A stretch of 64,000 nt of DNA, taken from Campylobacter pinnipediorum subsp. caledonicus (GTDB taxonomy: Bacteria; Campylobacterota; Campylobacteria; Campylobacterales; Campylobacteraceae). Made by a program: the position numbers and the translations under genes. This document shows, one piece after another, positions 41,389 through 50,178 of the stretch. Numbering within the stretch: position 1 is the first letter of the stretch; each line of letters opens with the position of its first letter. The notes below the pieces were generated by a model. It did not search any database, was not told the origin of the DNA, and was given only the letters and a program-made list of their open reading frames with translations. The DNA is taken from positions 248,001-312,000 of the forward strand of contig NZ_CP017258.1 of assembly GCF_002022005.1 (NCBI RefSeq), written 5' to 3'.

Positions 41389-42371
41389 TATGCACGAAGT
41401 CCTACACCTATACAGAATGCGTCCGCGTTTCTAACTTCAAGACAACCCTCAGTATAAAATCTCTTTTGAGTTGCTGTTTTAGAGGTTGGCACTTCCTCAA
41501 TAGTAGTCGGAATTAATAAGCCCATTTTTGCATAATCAAAATCACCGGCAATTAAGACATCATCAAGACCGTATTTAGTGTTTAAAAATCTGTGTAATCT
41601 AAAATTAACTACCCCAAAATCAGTTTCTAAGCTTGTTACTCTTGTGTTGATTTTCTTTTCGCCCCCAAATTGTCTAGTAGCCATTTTATTAATAGCTTGT
41701 TTTAAACTAGCACCGATAAAAACATCTTTTGGAGTTGCACCACTATCCCATATCTTTTGTAAAATAGTATTTAGCTCTTTCTCTGTTAAAGGTGTTTTTG
41801 TGCCTTGCCAATTTTGTGAGTTGTCAAAAGCCAAAACATTGCCCCTAGCACCACTTGTAAATGCACTCGCCCCTTTTGCTAAGTAGTAAAACAATCCTGC
41901 CATTTCAGCCGGTGTTTCATCAGCTCTTGTTGTTGGTTTTAAAAATACACTTTGTTTAGCGTCGCTATTTCTACCTAAGCCCAAAAGTGCATACTCAATA
42001 TCTAGTTTATGCTCTTTTGTTTTCTTGCCTAATTCGTGTTGTAACTCTTTTCCGCCATAGGTTTTAACAGCTTGCATAGTTTTAGAAACCATTACATCAG
42101 TTGTAAATATTTGAGTTGAGTTTGTAACGCTTTGTTTAGTTGATTTTGCTGCACCTGTAAAGTCGCTTATCTCTTTTTGAGCATTTTTCTTTGGGTCTGC
42201 CAAGCTATCTACTATCCAACTATGTGTGATACCTGATACTTTGCTTTTACCTATAAGTGATAATAAAGGTGTGTCTTCAGCACCTACCATAATGATTTTG
42301 TCATAAACTGATGGGACTAAGCCCTCTCTTCTTGTGGCTGGGTTTTGAAACCCTGTTGAAGTTATTGCCAT
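41388..42371 (-). CDS. Major capsid protein, SU10-like (B)
   Basis: About 327 residues from the ATG at 42371 (MAITSTGFQNPATRREGLVP), which has AAAGGA 6 nt upstream; the earlier in-frame start is less likely. Motifs typical of SU10/DUF5309 capsids: DTPLLSLIGKSKV, HSWIVDSL, KTYGGKELQHELGKK and a C-terminal LEVRNADAFC. It is preceded by a palindromic site at 42417-42445. Scaffold and portal genes are further upstream, separated by the internal protein genes. Confidence 0.8.
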   Translation of the reverse strand: MAITSTGFQNPATRREGLVPSVYDKIIMVGAEDTPLLSLIGKSKVSGITHSWIVDSLADPKKNAQKEISDFTGAAKSTKQSVTNSTQIFTTDVMVSKTMQAVKTYGGKELQHELGKKTKEHKLDIEYALLGLGRNSDAKQSVFLKPTTRADETPAEMAGLFYYLAKGASAFTSGARGNVLAFDNSQNWQGTKTPLTEKELNTILQKIWDSGATPKDVFIGASLKQAINKMATRQFGGEKKINTRVTSLETDFGVVNFRLHRFLNTKYGLDDVLIAGDFDYAKMGLLIPTTIEEVPTSKTATQKRFYTEGCLEVRNADAFCIGVGLRA

Positions 42372-42416
42372 TTCGTTTCCTTTGTTGTTAAATTTCAACA
42401 ACTTTAACGAATAAGG

Positions 42417-42445
42417 CAGTCCAAAAACTACCCAATTTTTGGACT
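42417..42445. promoter_or_regulatory. Palindromic 29-bp site upstream of the capsid gene
   Basis: CAGTCCAAA, 5 bp, then CCCAATTTTTGGACT. The arms AGTCCAAAAA and TTTTTGGACT are perfectly complementary (10 bp). The same motif, 26 of 29 bases, recurs at 60937-60965. Here it sits 46 bp before the capsid ATG. It may be an operator, a terminator/attenuator or a packaging-protein site. Confidence 0.5.
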
Positions 42446-42517
42446 TTTAAAAGAAAAATAGCGTTAAATTAAAAATTCATAATGATTAATTCTTTACGAG
42501 CTGTTTTGTTCTTAATT

Positions 42518-45500
42518 TCATTTAGTTTCCTTTTCTTTGTTTTCTATGCCTAAATCTTTCGCTAATTGTGTAATTGCACCTTTACTTAGCTTTCTTTGTT
42601 TTGCTTTATCAAGTAAAAATTTCCTCATTGCTACCGATTTTCTTGCCAAATTTCGCTCAAAATCTGTTAAATCATTTTCGGTTATATCTGCCAAACTATC
42701 GGCTAATATTTTGGTTATATTCCTAACCTCTTTGCCTTCTTGGTTTTTTTGTGGTATAATTCTTTTAGCAGATGAATGTGCTTTAGCACCAGTCCCAGTT
42801 CCATTATTGGAAGTGATAGGTAAGGACGCCCTATCCATCTGCCTTTTAATTAATCTCTTAATTTCTTTTTTATTTGAGCTTCTTAAAGCGTGAACTATAA
42901 GATTTACATCCTCTTTGTTTCTTTGAATCCCTATATACCCTGTCTTATTGTCTTTCAGTTTTTTTAATAAGATAGCATTGTCTTCATTGCTCCCATCTAA
43001 GAAATGTGTTGGGTTGTTTTTGATTGCGTAAATAAGCCTAGCCACGTCTCCTTGTGTTTTAAACACGTTGGGATGTTTTTCTCTTAATTTGTCTAAATTT
43101 GTCTGTATTGGCGTATCGTTTATTTTTGCTTTTTCTCTAACATTTTTTGGTACATCAAACAGAGTATTTTTGTATTCAAGAACCCCGTTCTGCATAGTAA
43201 AACCATCGCCTTTTATTATAGGCTCTATGTTGTTGCCAACTTCTGCTAATTCTTTTGCGTCGTTTAGTACATCTTGCAAAGTTTTAATAGTTTCTTTTGG
43301 GGCATTTGTGCGTTTTAAACTTTCTATATAATCACTAAACCCATTATCTTTTGCTTTTGCGTGTTTTAGTCCTTCTGCCAAATGATAATAAAATGCACTA
43401 TCATCGCCCATATAAGGTATATATTTTTGTGCTTTAGCCCTTATAGCATTGACTGTTGCTGTTTTACTAGCACCCTCAAAGGTAGTAGCTATCCCCTTGT
43501 TAAATAATTTCGGTTTAATGTATGTGTTTTCTAAGGCTTGTAAGATGTCTATGACATTACCTCTAGTTTTTGCCAATTTGTCTATTTGCTCTTTTATTGC
43601 TTTTGCTCTTTTGCTTTTGAAATTCATCTTTTCTAAAACTTCAGACAATGCTATTGAGTCTAGTGCCTCTTTCTTGTTATATGTTCCACTTATCCCCGTA
43701 GCCCCATCTATGTAATGCTTTAGCAAAGCCGACTCAAATCTTTCTGCCTCTTCATCAGATAGCCTGTTAATAAAATCATCATATATCTTGCCTTGCGACT
43801 TATAAGCCCCCTCAAATGCATTTACAATATCTTCCATACTACTATCTTTATTTATAACAGTCTCAAAAAACTTATTGCCCGATATATGCTTCATATCTTT
43901 GTAATTTTTTAGGTTGTCTTTTAGATATTTAATCGCGTCACCATCGGCTAAAAGCTCATCCATAGCTTGCTCTAATATCTCTTTGCCCCTTGCAAAATCA
44001 ATCTTTGTAGCTTGTGTAACCTTATCCTTGTTTAATATATCGTTTAGCCCTTTATTATAATCAGACCTAAGCTTATTTAAATCCTTAACGCCTAACTCTT
44101 TGCCCCTTAGATTTTCAAACGCATTGATAATTTCTTGTGTTTTATCTGAACTTTTATCAAACTCATTAAGCCTACTTGTAACATCATCTATCATATCATC
44201 AATAGCTTTATCGCTTAATGTTACGGTTTTAGCCCCACCCCTATTTTCTACAAAATCTGCAAGTTCGTCTATTGCTCTCCCAAAGTTACCTTTGGTGTTG
44301 TTGTAATAATTTTCTACTATTGTTGATAATGCGTTTTTATCGCCCTCATCAAGTCTTAGTGCTTGTTTTATTTTGCTTATATCATCGTGTGCTATTTCTT
44401 GTAATTTTCTCGCCCCATTACCTGAGCTATCTTGTCTTAACGCGTCAATAAGCCTTGCGGACTCTTTCCTATCACTTAACGCTGTGTTTAATATATCTTC
44501 TCTAATCTTATCAACGCCACCACTTTCTTGTATCTTTTTAGAAACATCATCAAGGTGTAATTTTTCAGCTAGATATGAGCTAAAATCTTTTATTTTATTG
44601 ATAACAGGATTAAATGCTTGTATATCGGTATAGCCCCCACTATCTACACTAAGCCCGTCTTTTTCTGCCCCTTTTAAAATTAAATCTCTTTCATCTCCTG
44701 CTATTGCCTTTGATACCTTTTCAGCACCACTGGCATTTGCAGTCGGCACACTTTTTAAAACATCTCCTGCAAGACCTGCTACTTTGCCTGTTGGTGTGTG
44801 AGTTAATACCCATTTCCCTGCATTTAACGCAGGTTTTGCACTTTTTCCCAATGCCTTAAATGCTAAATCGCCACCAGCTGAAAACCCAGCTTCTTCTACT
44901 ACTTTTTGTGCTAAATCTTTTAAATTAATATTTTGTTCTGTGGCATTTGAGTTTATAATACCATCAACTCCACCACCCAAACCACTGCCAACTGCACCAC
45001 GAGCCACATTTGATAAGAAGCTTTTCCCACCTTTAACAGCTAATGCCCCACCTATGATTGAGCCTAGATTATCTCTGCCAATTCTGGCGATATGTTTTAA
45101 AATCCCGTCGTCTAAATCTATTAAATCATCTCCCCTTTCAATATACATAGTGTTAGTATCATTATCAACGATAAGCCCATCGCCTAGCTTGTTTGCTCTA
45201 ATAACATCGCCTATTTTTCCTAAGAATTCGCCCTTTTTCTTATCATCGCTAAATATAGGCTTTGAGCTATCATATCTTGACAGAGAATTATTTACAGCAC
45301 TTCTTAAATCATCATCGTTTTTAACATTGCTAAATTCATCTTTATAGTCTTTTCCATAGCCTAATGCACCGCTTACACCTTTAACCCCAAGTTCTGCTAT
45401 ATTTTTCATAGGGCTTATAAATGGTAGGTCTAATTCTAAGGGCTTATCTTCTGCCTCGATATTAGGTTTAAACCCTTTTAATTTTTCCAAATGCTTTTTT

Positions 45501-45541
45501 ATACTATTTCTTGCTACATTTTCATCAATTAAGCCATTCAT
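42518..45541 (-). CDS. Large internal/ejection virion protein (B)
   Basis: A 1007-residue protein. After an acidic N-terminus comes a glycine/alanine-rich section (IIGGALAVKGGKSFLSNVAR then GAVGSGLGGGV) like the membrane-active parts of ejected proteins, then long helices. It is probably an internal virion protein delivered with DNA, equivalent in role to the 697-residue protein of A. It lies between the capsid and the coiled-coil protein gene. Enzymatic domains are not recognised. Confidence 0.6.
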   Translation of the reverse strand: MNGLIDENVARNSIKKHLEKLKGFKPNIEAEDKPLELDLPFISPMKNIAELGVKGVSGALGYGKDYKDEFSNVKNDDDLRSAVNNSLSRYDSSKPIFSDDKKKGEFLGKIGDVIRANKLGDGLIVDNDTNTMYIERGDDLIDLDDGILKHIARIGRDNLGSIIGGALAVKGGKSFLSNVARGAVGSGLGGGVDGIINSNATEQNINLKDLAQKVVEEAGFSAGGDLAFKALGKSAKPALNAGKWVLTHTPTGKVAGLAGDVLKSVPTANASGAEKVSKAIAGDERDLILKGAEKDGLSVDSGGYTDIQAFNPVINKIKDFSSYLAEKLHLDDVSKKIQESGGVDKIREDILNTALSDRKESARLIDALRQDSSGNGARKLQEIAHDDISKIKQALRLDEGDKNALSTIVENYYNNTKGNFGRAIDELADFVENRGGAKTVTLSDKAIDDMIDDVTSRLNEFDKSSDKTQEIINAFENLRGKELGVKDLNKLRSDYNKGLNDILNKDKVTQATKIDFARGKEILEQAMDELLADGDAIKYLKDNLKNYKDMKHISGNKFFETVINKDSSMEDIVNAFEGAYKSQGKIYDDFINRLSDEEAERFESALLKHYIDGATGISGTYNKKEALDSIALSEVLEKMNFKSKRAKAIKEQIDKLAKTRGNVIDILQALENTYIKPKLFNKGIATTFEGASKTATVNAIRAKAQKYIPYMGDDSAFYYHLAEGLKHAKAKDNGFSDYIESLKRTNAPKETIKTLQDVLNDAKELAEVGNNIEPIIKGDGFTMQNGVLEYKNTLFDVPKNVREKAKINDTPIQTNLDKLREKHPNVFKTQGDVARLIYAIKNNPTHFLDGSNEDNAILLKKLKDNKTGYIGIQRNKEDVNLIVHALRSSNKKEIKRLIKRQMDRASLPITSNNGTGTGAKAHSSAKRIIPQKNQEGKEVRNITKILADSLADITENDLTDFERNLARKSVAMRKFLLDKAKQRKLSKGAITQLAKDLGIENKEKETK

Positions 45542-45542
45542 A

Positions 45543-46928
45543 TTAATACCTTTTTATGTTTTTTATTTGGGATTTTGTTTTTTTATGTTCGCTTTTTGTA
45601 TTTTCCATAGTTACGGGGTCTATCCCTGTTAAATCCTTTATCCTAGTTAAAATTGCTGGTATATTATCTAGTTCTGCTTGAAAATCATCGCTATAAGTGC
45701 CATTTGGTAGGGTTTTAGCCATTGATTGTAATTCAGAATTAAGCTCACCGCTTAAGACTGCTAAAGATGATAAGAAGTTATTTGTAGATGGGTCACCAAA
45801 CTTTGGTAAAATTCTGTCCATTGCCTCAGCTACCTTATCACTTCTCGCTCCTTTTGCAAATCTTGTATATAGTGCATTTAACTTATTTTTTAAAGCAGTA
45901 GCCTCAATATCATCACTATTTAAGAATTGTTTTATCGCGTTTATAGGCTTGTTTGCTCCAAAAAAACCGGTATGATTACTAGCTCCTTTTTCTATCATTC
46001 CGACGATTGTGCCTAACTCTTTTAAGGCTGTTAGATTTGTCGCCATAGCTTTTGCATTCTTAGAACTTGCTATAATATTATTTCTATTAAATAATCCCCC
46101 TTTGCCTGTGCTTTCAAGCCTTATATAGTTATCTAAAGTTTGCGGGTCTAAATTCTCAATAGGCGCTCCATATTTTGCTGACAATGCGTTTCTTGCTCTT
46201 TTGTTTCCTAAAACATAGCTTTTAACTGCTGAAAAATTAGCCTCATCTTGTTGTGCTTGTGCGTTGCTTTCTTTTATTTTTCTTATGTATTCGTATGGAT
46301 TTGTGTTAAACCCTGTCCCTAATGAGGCTATTTGTGTTTTTACAAGGGTATTAACTGCTCCGTTTATTTGGTCATCTGTATACCCTTGCTGTTTTAATCG
46401 CTCCCTAGTCTTGCTAAGCCCCTCTTGTGATATTCCAAGAGTTTTAGCAACATCTGGGACCTCTTTATTTAACCAATCTGCTTGTGAATTGGCGAGTATA
46501 TTTTCAGTATTGATTTTCTCTTGTTTTTCTTGCTGGTCTGCAAACATTTTCGCATAAGCAATATCTTTATTTGCTTTAAACTCATTCCACCTAGTCCATA
46601 GGCTTTTATCTCTGTAGTCTTTTGTGTTTGCAAATTCATCTTGTTTTAAAGCATAATCTTTATTCCAATGGTCGTTTTCTACATTAAACTTATTTTGTTT
46701 AAAATCACGGTCAAACGCGTTATCGGTGATTGTTTCTTGTAATGTTTTGTTGCTTAAATCCTCACTTGCTACATTATGCCTTTTATCCTCATCAAGCTTC
46801 ATTTGTGTTTGATTTTTTGCAACATTATGCTTATAAATATCCCATAAACCACCACCTATATCACCTGTTGCTTCTATCCTCATTCGTGATGGATTGAAAT
46901 CCACCACTTTAGGGTTATAAAATGCCAT
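45543..46928 (-). CDS. Coiled-coil internal virion protein (B)
   Basis: About 461 residues from ATG 46928 (MAFYNPKVVDFNPSRMRIEA), preceded by AGAGGAAA. It is charged and helical, with a Gln/Asn/Lys-rich N-terminal third and a more globular C-terminal half (LRKIK / PKFGDPSTNNFLSSLAVL). It corresponds in position and layout to 6623-7396 in A but is longer. Confidence 0.55.
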   Translation of the reverse strand: MAFYNPKVVDFNPSRMRIEATGDIGGGLWDIYKHNVAKNQTQMKLDEDKRHNVASEDLSNKTLQETITDNAFDRDFKQNKFNVENDHWNKDYALKQDEFANTKDYRDKSLWTRWNEFKANKDIAYAKMFADQQEKQEKINTENILANSQADWLNKEVPDVAKTLGISQEGLSKTRERLKQQGYTDDQINGAVNTLVKTQIASLGTGFNTNPYEYIRKIKESNAQAQQDEANFSAVKSYVLGNKRARNALSAKYGAPIENLDPQTLDNYIRLESTGKGGLFNRNNIIASSKNAKAMATNLTALKELGTIVGMIEKGASNHTGFFGANKPINAIKQFLNSDDIEATALKNKLNALYTRFAKGARSDKVAEAMDRILPKFGDPSTNNFLSSLAVLSGELNSELQSMAKTLPNGTYSDDFQAELDNIPAILTRIKDLTGIDPVTMENTKSEHKKTKSQIKNIKRY

Positions 46929-47253
46929 AAGGTTTCCTCTCCTCGTCATCTTTCCTTGCTAAAAGGCTAGTGTTCCACGCGTTTGCTAAGTTATTTTGTG
47001 CTGTATTTTCTTTATTTAGAGACCTATTAGCTAACATTTTATTATAGTCCCATTGCTCTTTCATAAGCTTATTATTCGCCCTATTTGCTTTATATTTTGA
47101 GTAACTATCGTAAATGTTTCCAGCTGTTCCAAGTGCTGTTAAAAAGTTGCTAGTTCCATCTTTTCCACTACCGCTTAGCCACTCTTTTACACTTCCAAAA
47201 TTATCGCCTATAGTTTTTCCTGCATTTCCTAAAAACTCAAAAAAGCCCATCAT
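46915..47253 (-). CDS. Small virion-associated protein (B)
   Basis: A 112-residue protein, the likely counterpart of 7399-7677: N-terminal FFEFLGNAGKTIGDNF, a small-residue stretch (FLTALGTAGNIYDSYSK) and LANAWNTSLL. It overlaps the scaffold gene stop by 4 bp and the next gene by 14 bp. Confidence 0.55.
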   Translation of the reverse strand: MMGFFEFLGNAGKTIGDNFGSVKEWLSGSGKDGTSNFLTALGTAGNIYDSYSKYKANRANNKLMKEQWDYNKMLANRSLNKENTAQNNLANAWNTSLLARKDDEERKPYGIL

Positions 47254-47924
47254 AGCCCCCTTAACAACTCTTCGCCTATATCAACATTTGAAACACTTTC
47301 TCCCCTTTTAATTCGCTCAAATGTATCACTCTTTGCTGTTGCTCCGTTTGTGCCTATAATATCATCTGGTGTTTCTTTTGGAGTAGCTGTATTTAGCATT
47401 GCTTTTGCTACTATTTTCCAACCCTTGTAGTCTTCACCAAGTAGGTCAATTACTCCGTTTTCTTCAGCAAACTTTCCTAAATCTTCCGGCTTAATTGTAG
47501 GAAACTCTTTTTCAAACATATTGATATTTTGGTTAAATAGCTCTTGTTTTCGGGCTTGTTCCATCATCTGCTCTTGTTGTGCTTTAAACGCTTGTAACTC
47601 TTGCATTTTCTGGTTGTAATCAGACAATCCCAACTCTTTTAACAACGTTTCTCTTTCAAGTTCAGCTGGTGTTGGCTCTGCTTGTTGCTGTGATTGTTCT
47701 TGTGCTTGTTGTTCTTGTGCCTCTTGCTCGTTTAAAGCTTGTGCTAAAGCGTTCTTAATATCATCAGGATTTAGCCCTTTTTGCTCTTGTGCCTCTTGCT
47801 TTGTTTCTTCTTTACTTTCTTGCCCTTGCTCTTGTGCCTCTTGCCCTTGCTCTTGTGTCTCTTGAACTTCGCTATCGCCCACTAATTCATTTACTAAACT
47901 TGCTAATGCCTCATTCTCTGTCAT
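47250..47924 (-). CDS. Putative scaffold protein (B)
   Basis: A 224-residue protein with a strongly Gln/Glu-rich N-terminal half (repeats of QEAQEQ) and a helical, acidic C-terminus (FPTIKPEDLGKFAEENGVID). It follows the portal and is followed by head genes; composition and place suggest a scaffold. It matches the acidic scaffold candidate of A in role, not in sequence. Confidence 0.6.
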   Translation of the reverse strand: MTENEALASLVNELVGDSEVQETQEQGQEAQEQGQESKEETKQEAQEQKGLNPDDIKNALAQALNEQEAQEQQAQEQSQQQAEPTPAELERETLLKELGLSDYNQKMQELQAFKAQQEQMMEQARKQELFNQNINMFEKEFPTIKPEDLGKFAEENGVIDLLGEDYKGWKIVAKAMLNTATPKETPDDIIGTNGATAKSDTFERIKRGESVSNVDIGEELLRGL

Positions 47925-48051
47925 CTTTATACTCCTTAATTGTTTGTATTAAATTTAAAATGTGTTTTTGCTTTTCTATTGCTAAAATTCTTGTCCTATC
48001 ATCATTTGATGAGTTGTTAAAAGTTGCTTGTGCTTCATATAGCAAACTCAT
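47911..48051 (-). CDS. Small protein overlapping the portal end
   Basis: I place the start at ATG 48051 (MSLLYEAQATFNNSSNDDRT), with GGAG 6 nt upstream; an upstream in-frame ATG lies deep in the portal frame. It is 46 residues, helical, overlapping the portal stop by 17 bp and the scaffold start by 14 bp. Function unknown. Confidence 0.5.
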   Translation of the reverse strand: MSLLYEAQATFNNSSNDDRTRILAIEKQKHILNLIQTIKEYKDDRE

Positions 48052-48241
48052 CAGTTGCTCCAATATCGCCCGTGTCAGGGGGTTGTAATATTGGGAGATT
48101 TCCTTGTTCGCTAATAGCTCCTGCTCCAATATCGCTAGTTCCTGCTCCCTTGTTAATAACATCTTGTAAGCTCTCTTCCTTTCCTAGAAATTCATCAGTA
48201 TTCTTAACACCATACAACGGTAAAAGCATTCTGATAATCTT
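48035..48241 (-). pseudogene. Severed 3' end of the B portal gene
   Basis: The leftward frame continues without a stop from the element border through KIIRMLLPLYGVKNTDEFLG to a stop at 48035, giving about 66 residues of portal C-terminus. It is cut from the rest of the gene (58963-60393) by element C. Joining 58978 to 48241 reads ANGKIIRMLLPL in one frame. The rebuilt protein is about 540 residues, close to the 558 of the A portal. The fragment has no start of its own that matters. Confidence 0.85.
48236..48241. other. Left junction core of element C
   Basis: AATCTT, also present at the right junction (58972-58977). The contained CT (48239-48240) matches the core dinucleotide used by the IS110-family element IS621. 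Only one copy is left when the portal is rebuilt. Confidence 0.8.
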
Positions 48242-48242
48242 G

Positions 48243-48248
48243 TATGAT
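48243..48248 (+). promoter_or_regulatory. Left-end half of a split circle-junction promoter (-10)
   Basis: TATGAT lies one base inside the left end. In the circular form, with one AATCTT kept, it falls exactly 17 bp after TTGACA at 58956-58961 in the right end. In the integrated state the upstream portal DNA offers no comparable -35. IS110-family elements are known to make their RNA promoter this way. Confidence 0.75.
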
Positions 48249-48254
48249 TCCCCT

Positions 48255-48459
48255 ACAACATTTATAAAAGTTCTACATTCTCAAATCATACTTTTATAAA
48301 TTGTTTAAACAATGTAAAATGATGATAACTCGCTGTTAATAATTCAAGTGCTTTGACACTGTTGGGAAGATTTTAGCGATTATCATCGTTTTTGTTACTG
48401 ATTAAAATCTTAGTAAGTTTAATTAAAACTCTACTGAATACAAGAAAAGTAACAAGAAC
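48255..48459 (+). ncRNA. Candidate bridge RNA of the IS110-type recombinase
   Basis: Three structures lie in a row. A 5' stem-loop pairs TTTATAAAAG (48261-48270) with CTTTTATAAA (48291-48300). Stem two pairs GATGATAA-c-TCGCT (48321-48334) with AGCGATTATCATC (48375-48387), with a small inner hairpin AGTG/CACT. Stem three pairs GTTTTTGTTACT (48388-48399) with AGTAACAAGAAC (48448-48459), 12 bp with one G-U. Loop two contains TGGGAAGATT, equal to the minus strand of the target at 58972-58981. Loop three contains TTAAAATCTT, equal to the right end (58968-58977), and ATACAAGA, the complement of the left end (48238-48245). This order (5' stem-loop, target loop, donor loop, then recombinase gene) is that of IS110 bridge RNAs. 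An alternative 8-bp pairing GTATGATT/AATCATAC (48242-48291) overlaps the first stem. Confidence 0.8.
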
Positions 48460-48494
48460 TAAATTAAATTTTACATTCAAAAAAGGATTCACAC

Positions 48495-49460
48495 ATGAAA
48501 AAATGTTATTTTTGTGGAGTTGATGTATCCAAAAATACTTTGGATTTATGTTTTTTAACAAACAACGATAATATAAAACCTAAATATGAAAAATTACCAA
48601 ACAATAAAGAAGTATTAAAAGCTTATTTTAATTCATTTATCAGTGATGATATACTTGTAGTATTAGAATATACAAACAATTATCATATAGCATTGCAAGA
48701 AGCATTAAGCGAATTAAAAATAAAATACTCAGTACTTAACCCAAACAAAACATCACACTTTTTAAAACACCTAACCCATATAAAATCAGATTTAACAGAT
48801 AGCTATGGACTTGCTTTATATTGTAAAATGTTTAAGTCCTATATAAACCCATCTAAATATAATAAAGAATATATATTAATTAAAAGCTATAACACTACAA
48901 GCGAGCTTTTATCAAAGATAACAACTCAATTAAAAAATCTAAAAAAATCACAATCTTTAACTTATGATAAAGACATAGAAATAATAGTTAAAGATTTAAT
49001 AAAACATATAGATAGTATAAAAGAAAAACTTAACAATATAGCTTTTGAACTACTAAAGCAATACATACCACAAACCGAGCAAATTATAAAAGATAGCAAA
49101 GGAATAGGTAAAGATTTAGCTTTAAAACTATTCCCACAGCTACATTTTAACAGATTTAAAAATGCAAAAGAATTTATCTCTTTTATTGGCTTATCGCCTA
49201 GAATTTATGAATCGGGTACAAGTGTTAAAAAAACTAAAAAAATAAATAAAATTGGAAGCAGCACAATAAGAAAAGCTTTATTTATGTCTGCTTTATCTTG
49301 TATCAGATTTAACGATAAATTTAAAACAAGATATAACAGGTTAATAGATAGTGGAAAAAATAAAAAAGTTGCTATTGTTGCAGTAATGTGTGCGATAGTC
49401 CGATTTTTAAAAAGTTATTTTAAAAATGAAACAAATACCTATAAATTTAACACAGTTTAA
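48495..49460 (+). CDS. IS110-family DEDD recombinase
   Basis: A 321-residue protein with both IS110 domains. The RuvC-like N-terminal domain has GVDVSKNTLDL (first Asp near 10), VLEYTNNYH (Glu near 58) and HIKSDLTDSYGLALY (Asp pair near 99-102). The C-terminal Transposase_20 domain has DSKGIGKDLALKLF and KIGSSTIRKAL, holding the catalytic serine near 254. AAAAGGA lies 7 nt before the ATG. IS110 enzymes use a bridge RNA to choose donor and target. Piv/MooV relatives act in Neisseria filamentous prophages. It is the only recombinase of element C and is expected to integrate and excise it. Confidence 0.9.
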   Translation: MKKCYFCGVDVSKNTLDLCFLTNNDNIKPKYEKLPNNKEVLKAYFNSFISDDILVVLEYTNNYHIALQEALSELKIKYSVLNPNKTSHFLKHLTHIKSDLTDSYGLALYCKMFKSYINPSKYNKEYILIKSYNTTSELLSKITTQLKNLKKSQSLTYDKDIEIIVKDLIKHIDSIKEKLNNIAFELLKQYIPQTEQIIKDSKGIGKDLALKLFPQLHFNRFKNAKEFISFIGLSPRIYESGTSVKKTKKINKIGSSTIRKALFMSALSCIRFNDKFKTRYNRLIDSGKNKKVAIVAVMCAIVRFLKSYFKNETNTYKFNTV

Positions 49461-49620
49461 AATTTTAAAATCTGTGCTTAATAACTTTAATAACAAAAGG
49501 AGTATTACAAGACAAGATATATTAAACACTACAGACATATCAAAAGATAATTTAAGTAAAACAATTAAAAATGGTTATTTGTTAGAAAACAAATTAAACA
49601 AACATTTAAACAGTTTATAA
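49426..49620 (+). CDS. Small HTH-like regulator
   Basis: A 64-residue basic protein starting inside the recombinase end. The segment RSITRQDILNTTDISKDNLS followed by KTIKNGYL looks like a short winged-helix DNA-binding motif. Coupled to the recombinase, it may set expression or directionality. Not assigned to a family. Confidence 0.5.
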   Translation: MKQIPINLTQFKILKSVLNNFNNKRSITRQDILNTTDISKDNLSKTIKNGYLLENKLNKHLNSL

Positions 49621-49632
49621 AAGGATGACACA

Positions 49633-50073
49633 ATGGCAAAAGCTACAGAAGCTTTATTGAACACAGAAAAAGAGCAAGAGATAAAAAATATATGGAATGC
49701 TTTAAATCAGAATAACGACTTATTCGAACAAAAGATTAAAGTAACAGGTTTAAAACTTCAAGAAGGTAAGGAAAAAATAGATAAAGATGGTAACATCTTA
49801 ACAGATGAGTTTGGAGAGCCGCAAAAATGGGATAACACTTATCGTTTAAGCTATGTATCTTTAAATAGTGGTGGCGAACACTCAACAAGAATAACACAAG
49901 AACAATATTTAAATTTAAAACTTGATGAAGTATACATCGCTTCTGGCTCTATAAAATACGTATTATACAAAGACGCATATAACACAACCCCGACCGTGGT
50001 ATTTGAAAAATTTACCCCAGCTAGCGAGTTGTTTGTAACGGCAATGTTAAAACTTGAAGGTTTAAAAAAGTAG
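49633..50073 (+). CDS. Possible ssDNA-binding or Rep accessory protein
   Basis: A 146-residue beta-rich protein with RLSYVSLNSGGEHSTRITQE and KLDEVYIASGSIKYVLYKD. The ending region resembles that of the 112-residue protein at 58000-58338 (FDEIYIISAKYVKG), hinting at a shared fold. Upstream of Rep, a single-strand-binding role is plausible but not shown. AAAGGA precedes the ATG. Confidence 0.45.
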   Translation: MAKATEALLNTEKEQEIKNIWNALNQNNDLFEQKIKVTGLKLQEGKEKIDKDGNILTDEFGEPQKWDNTYRLSYVSLNSGGEHSTRITQEQYLNLKLDEVYIASGSIKYVLYKDAYNTTPTVVFEKFTPASELFVTAMLKLEGLKK

Positions 50074-50076
50074 CGC

Positions 50077-50100
50077 AAGCCCTGATTTTATAGGGCTTTA
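50077..50100 (+). terminator. Hairpin after the 146-residue gene
   Basis: AAGCCC and GGGCTT pair around a 10-nt AT loop, followed by only a short T run. It is probably a weak terminator or attenuator between the recombinase block and Rep. The rest of the gap up to 50178 shows no gene. Confidence 0.5.
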
Positions 50101-50178
50101 AACAAAAGTAAGTGCCTAGACTATCAGTACCTCACACCGTTACAAGCCCCTTTAGATAAAAAAAGAAAGGACAAAAAA

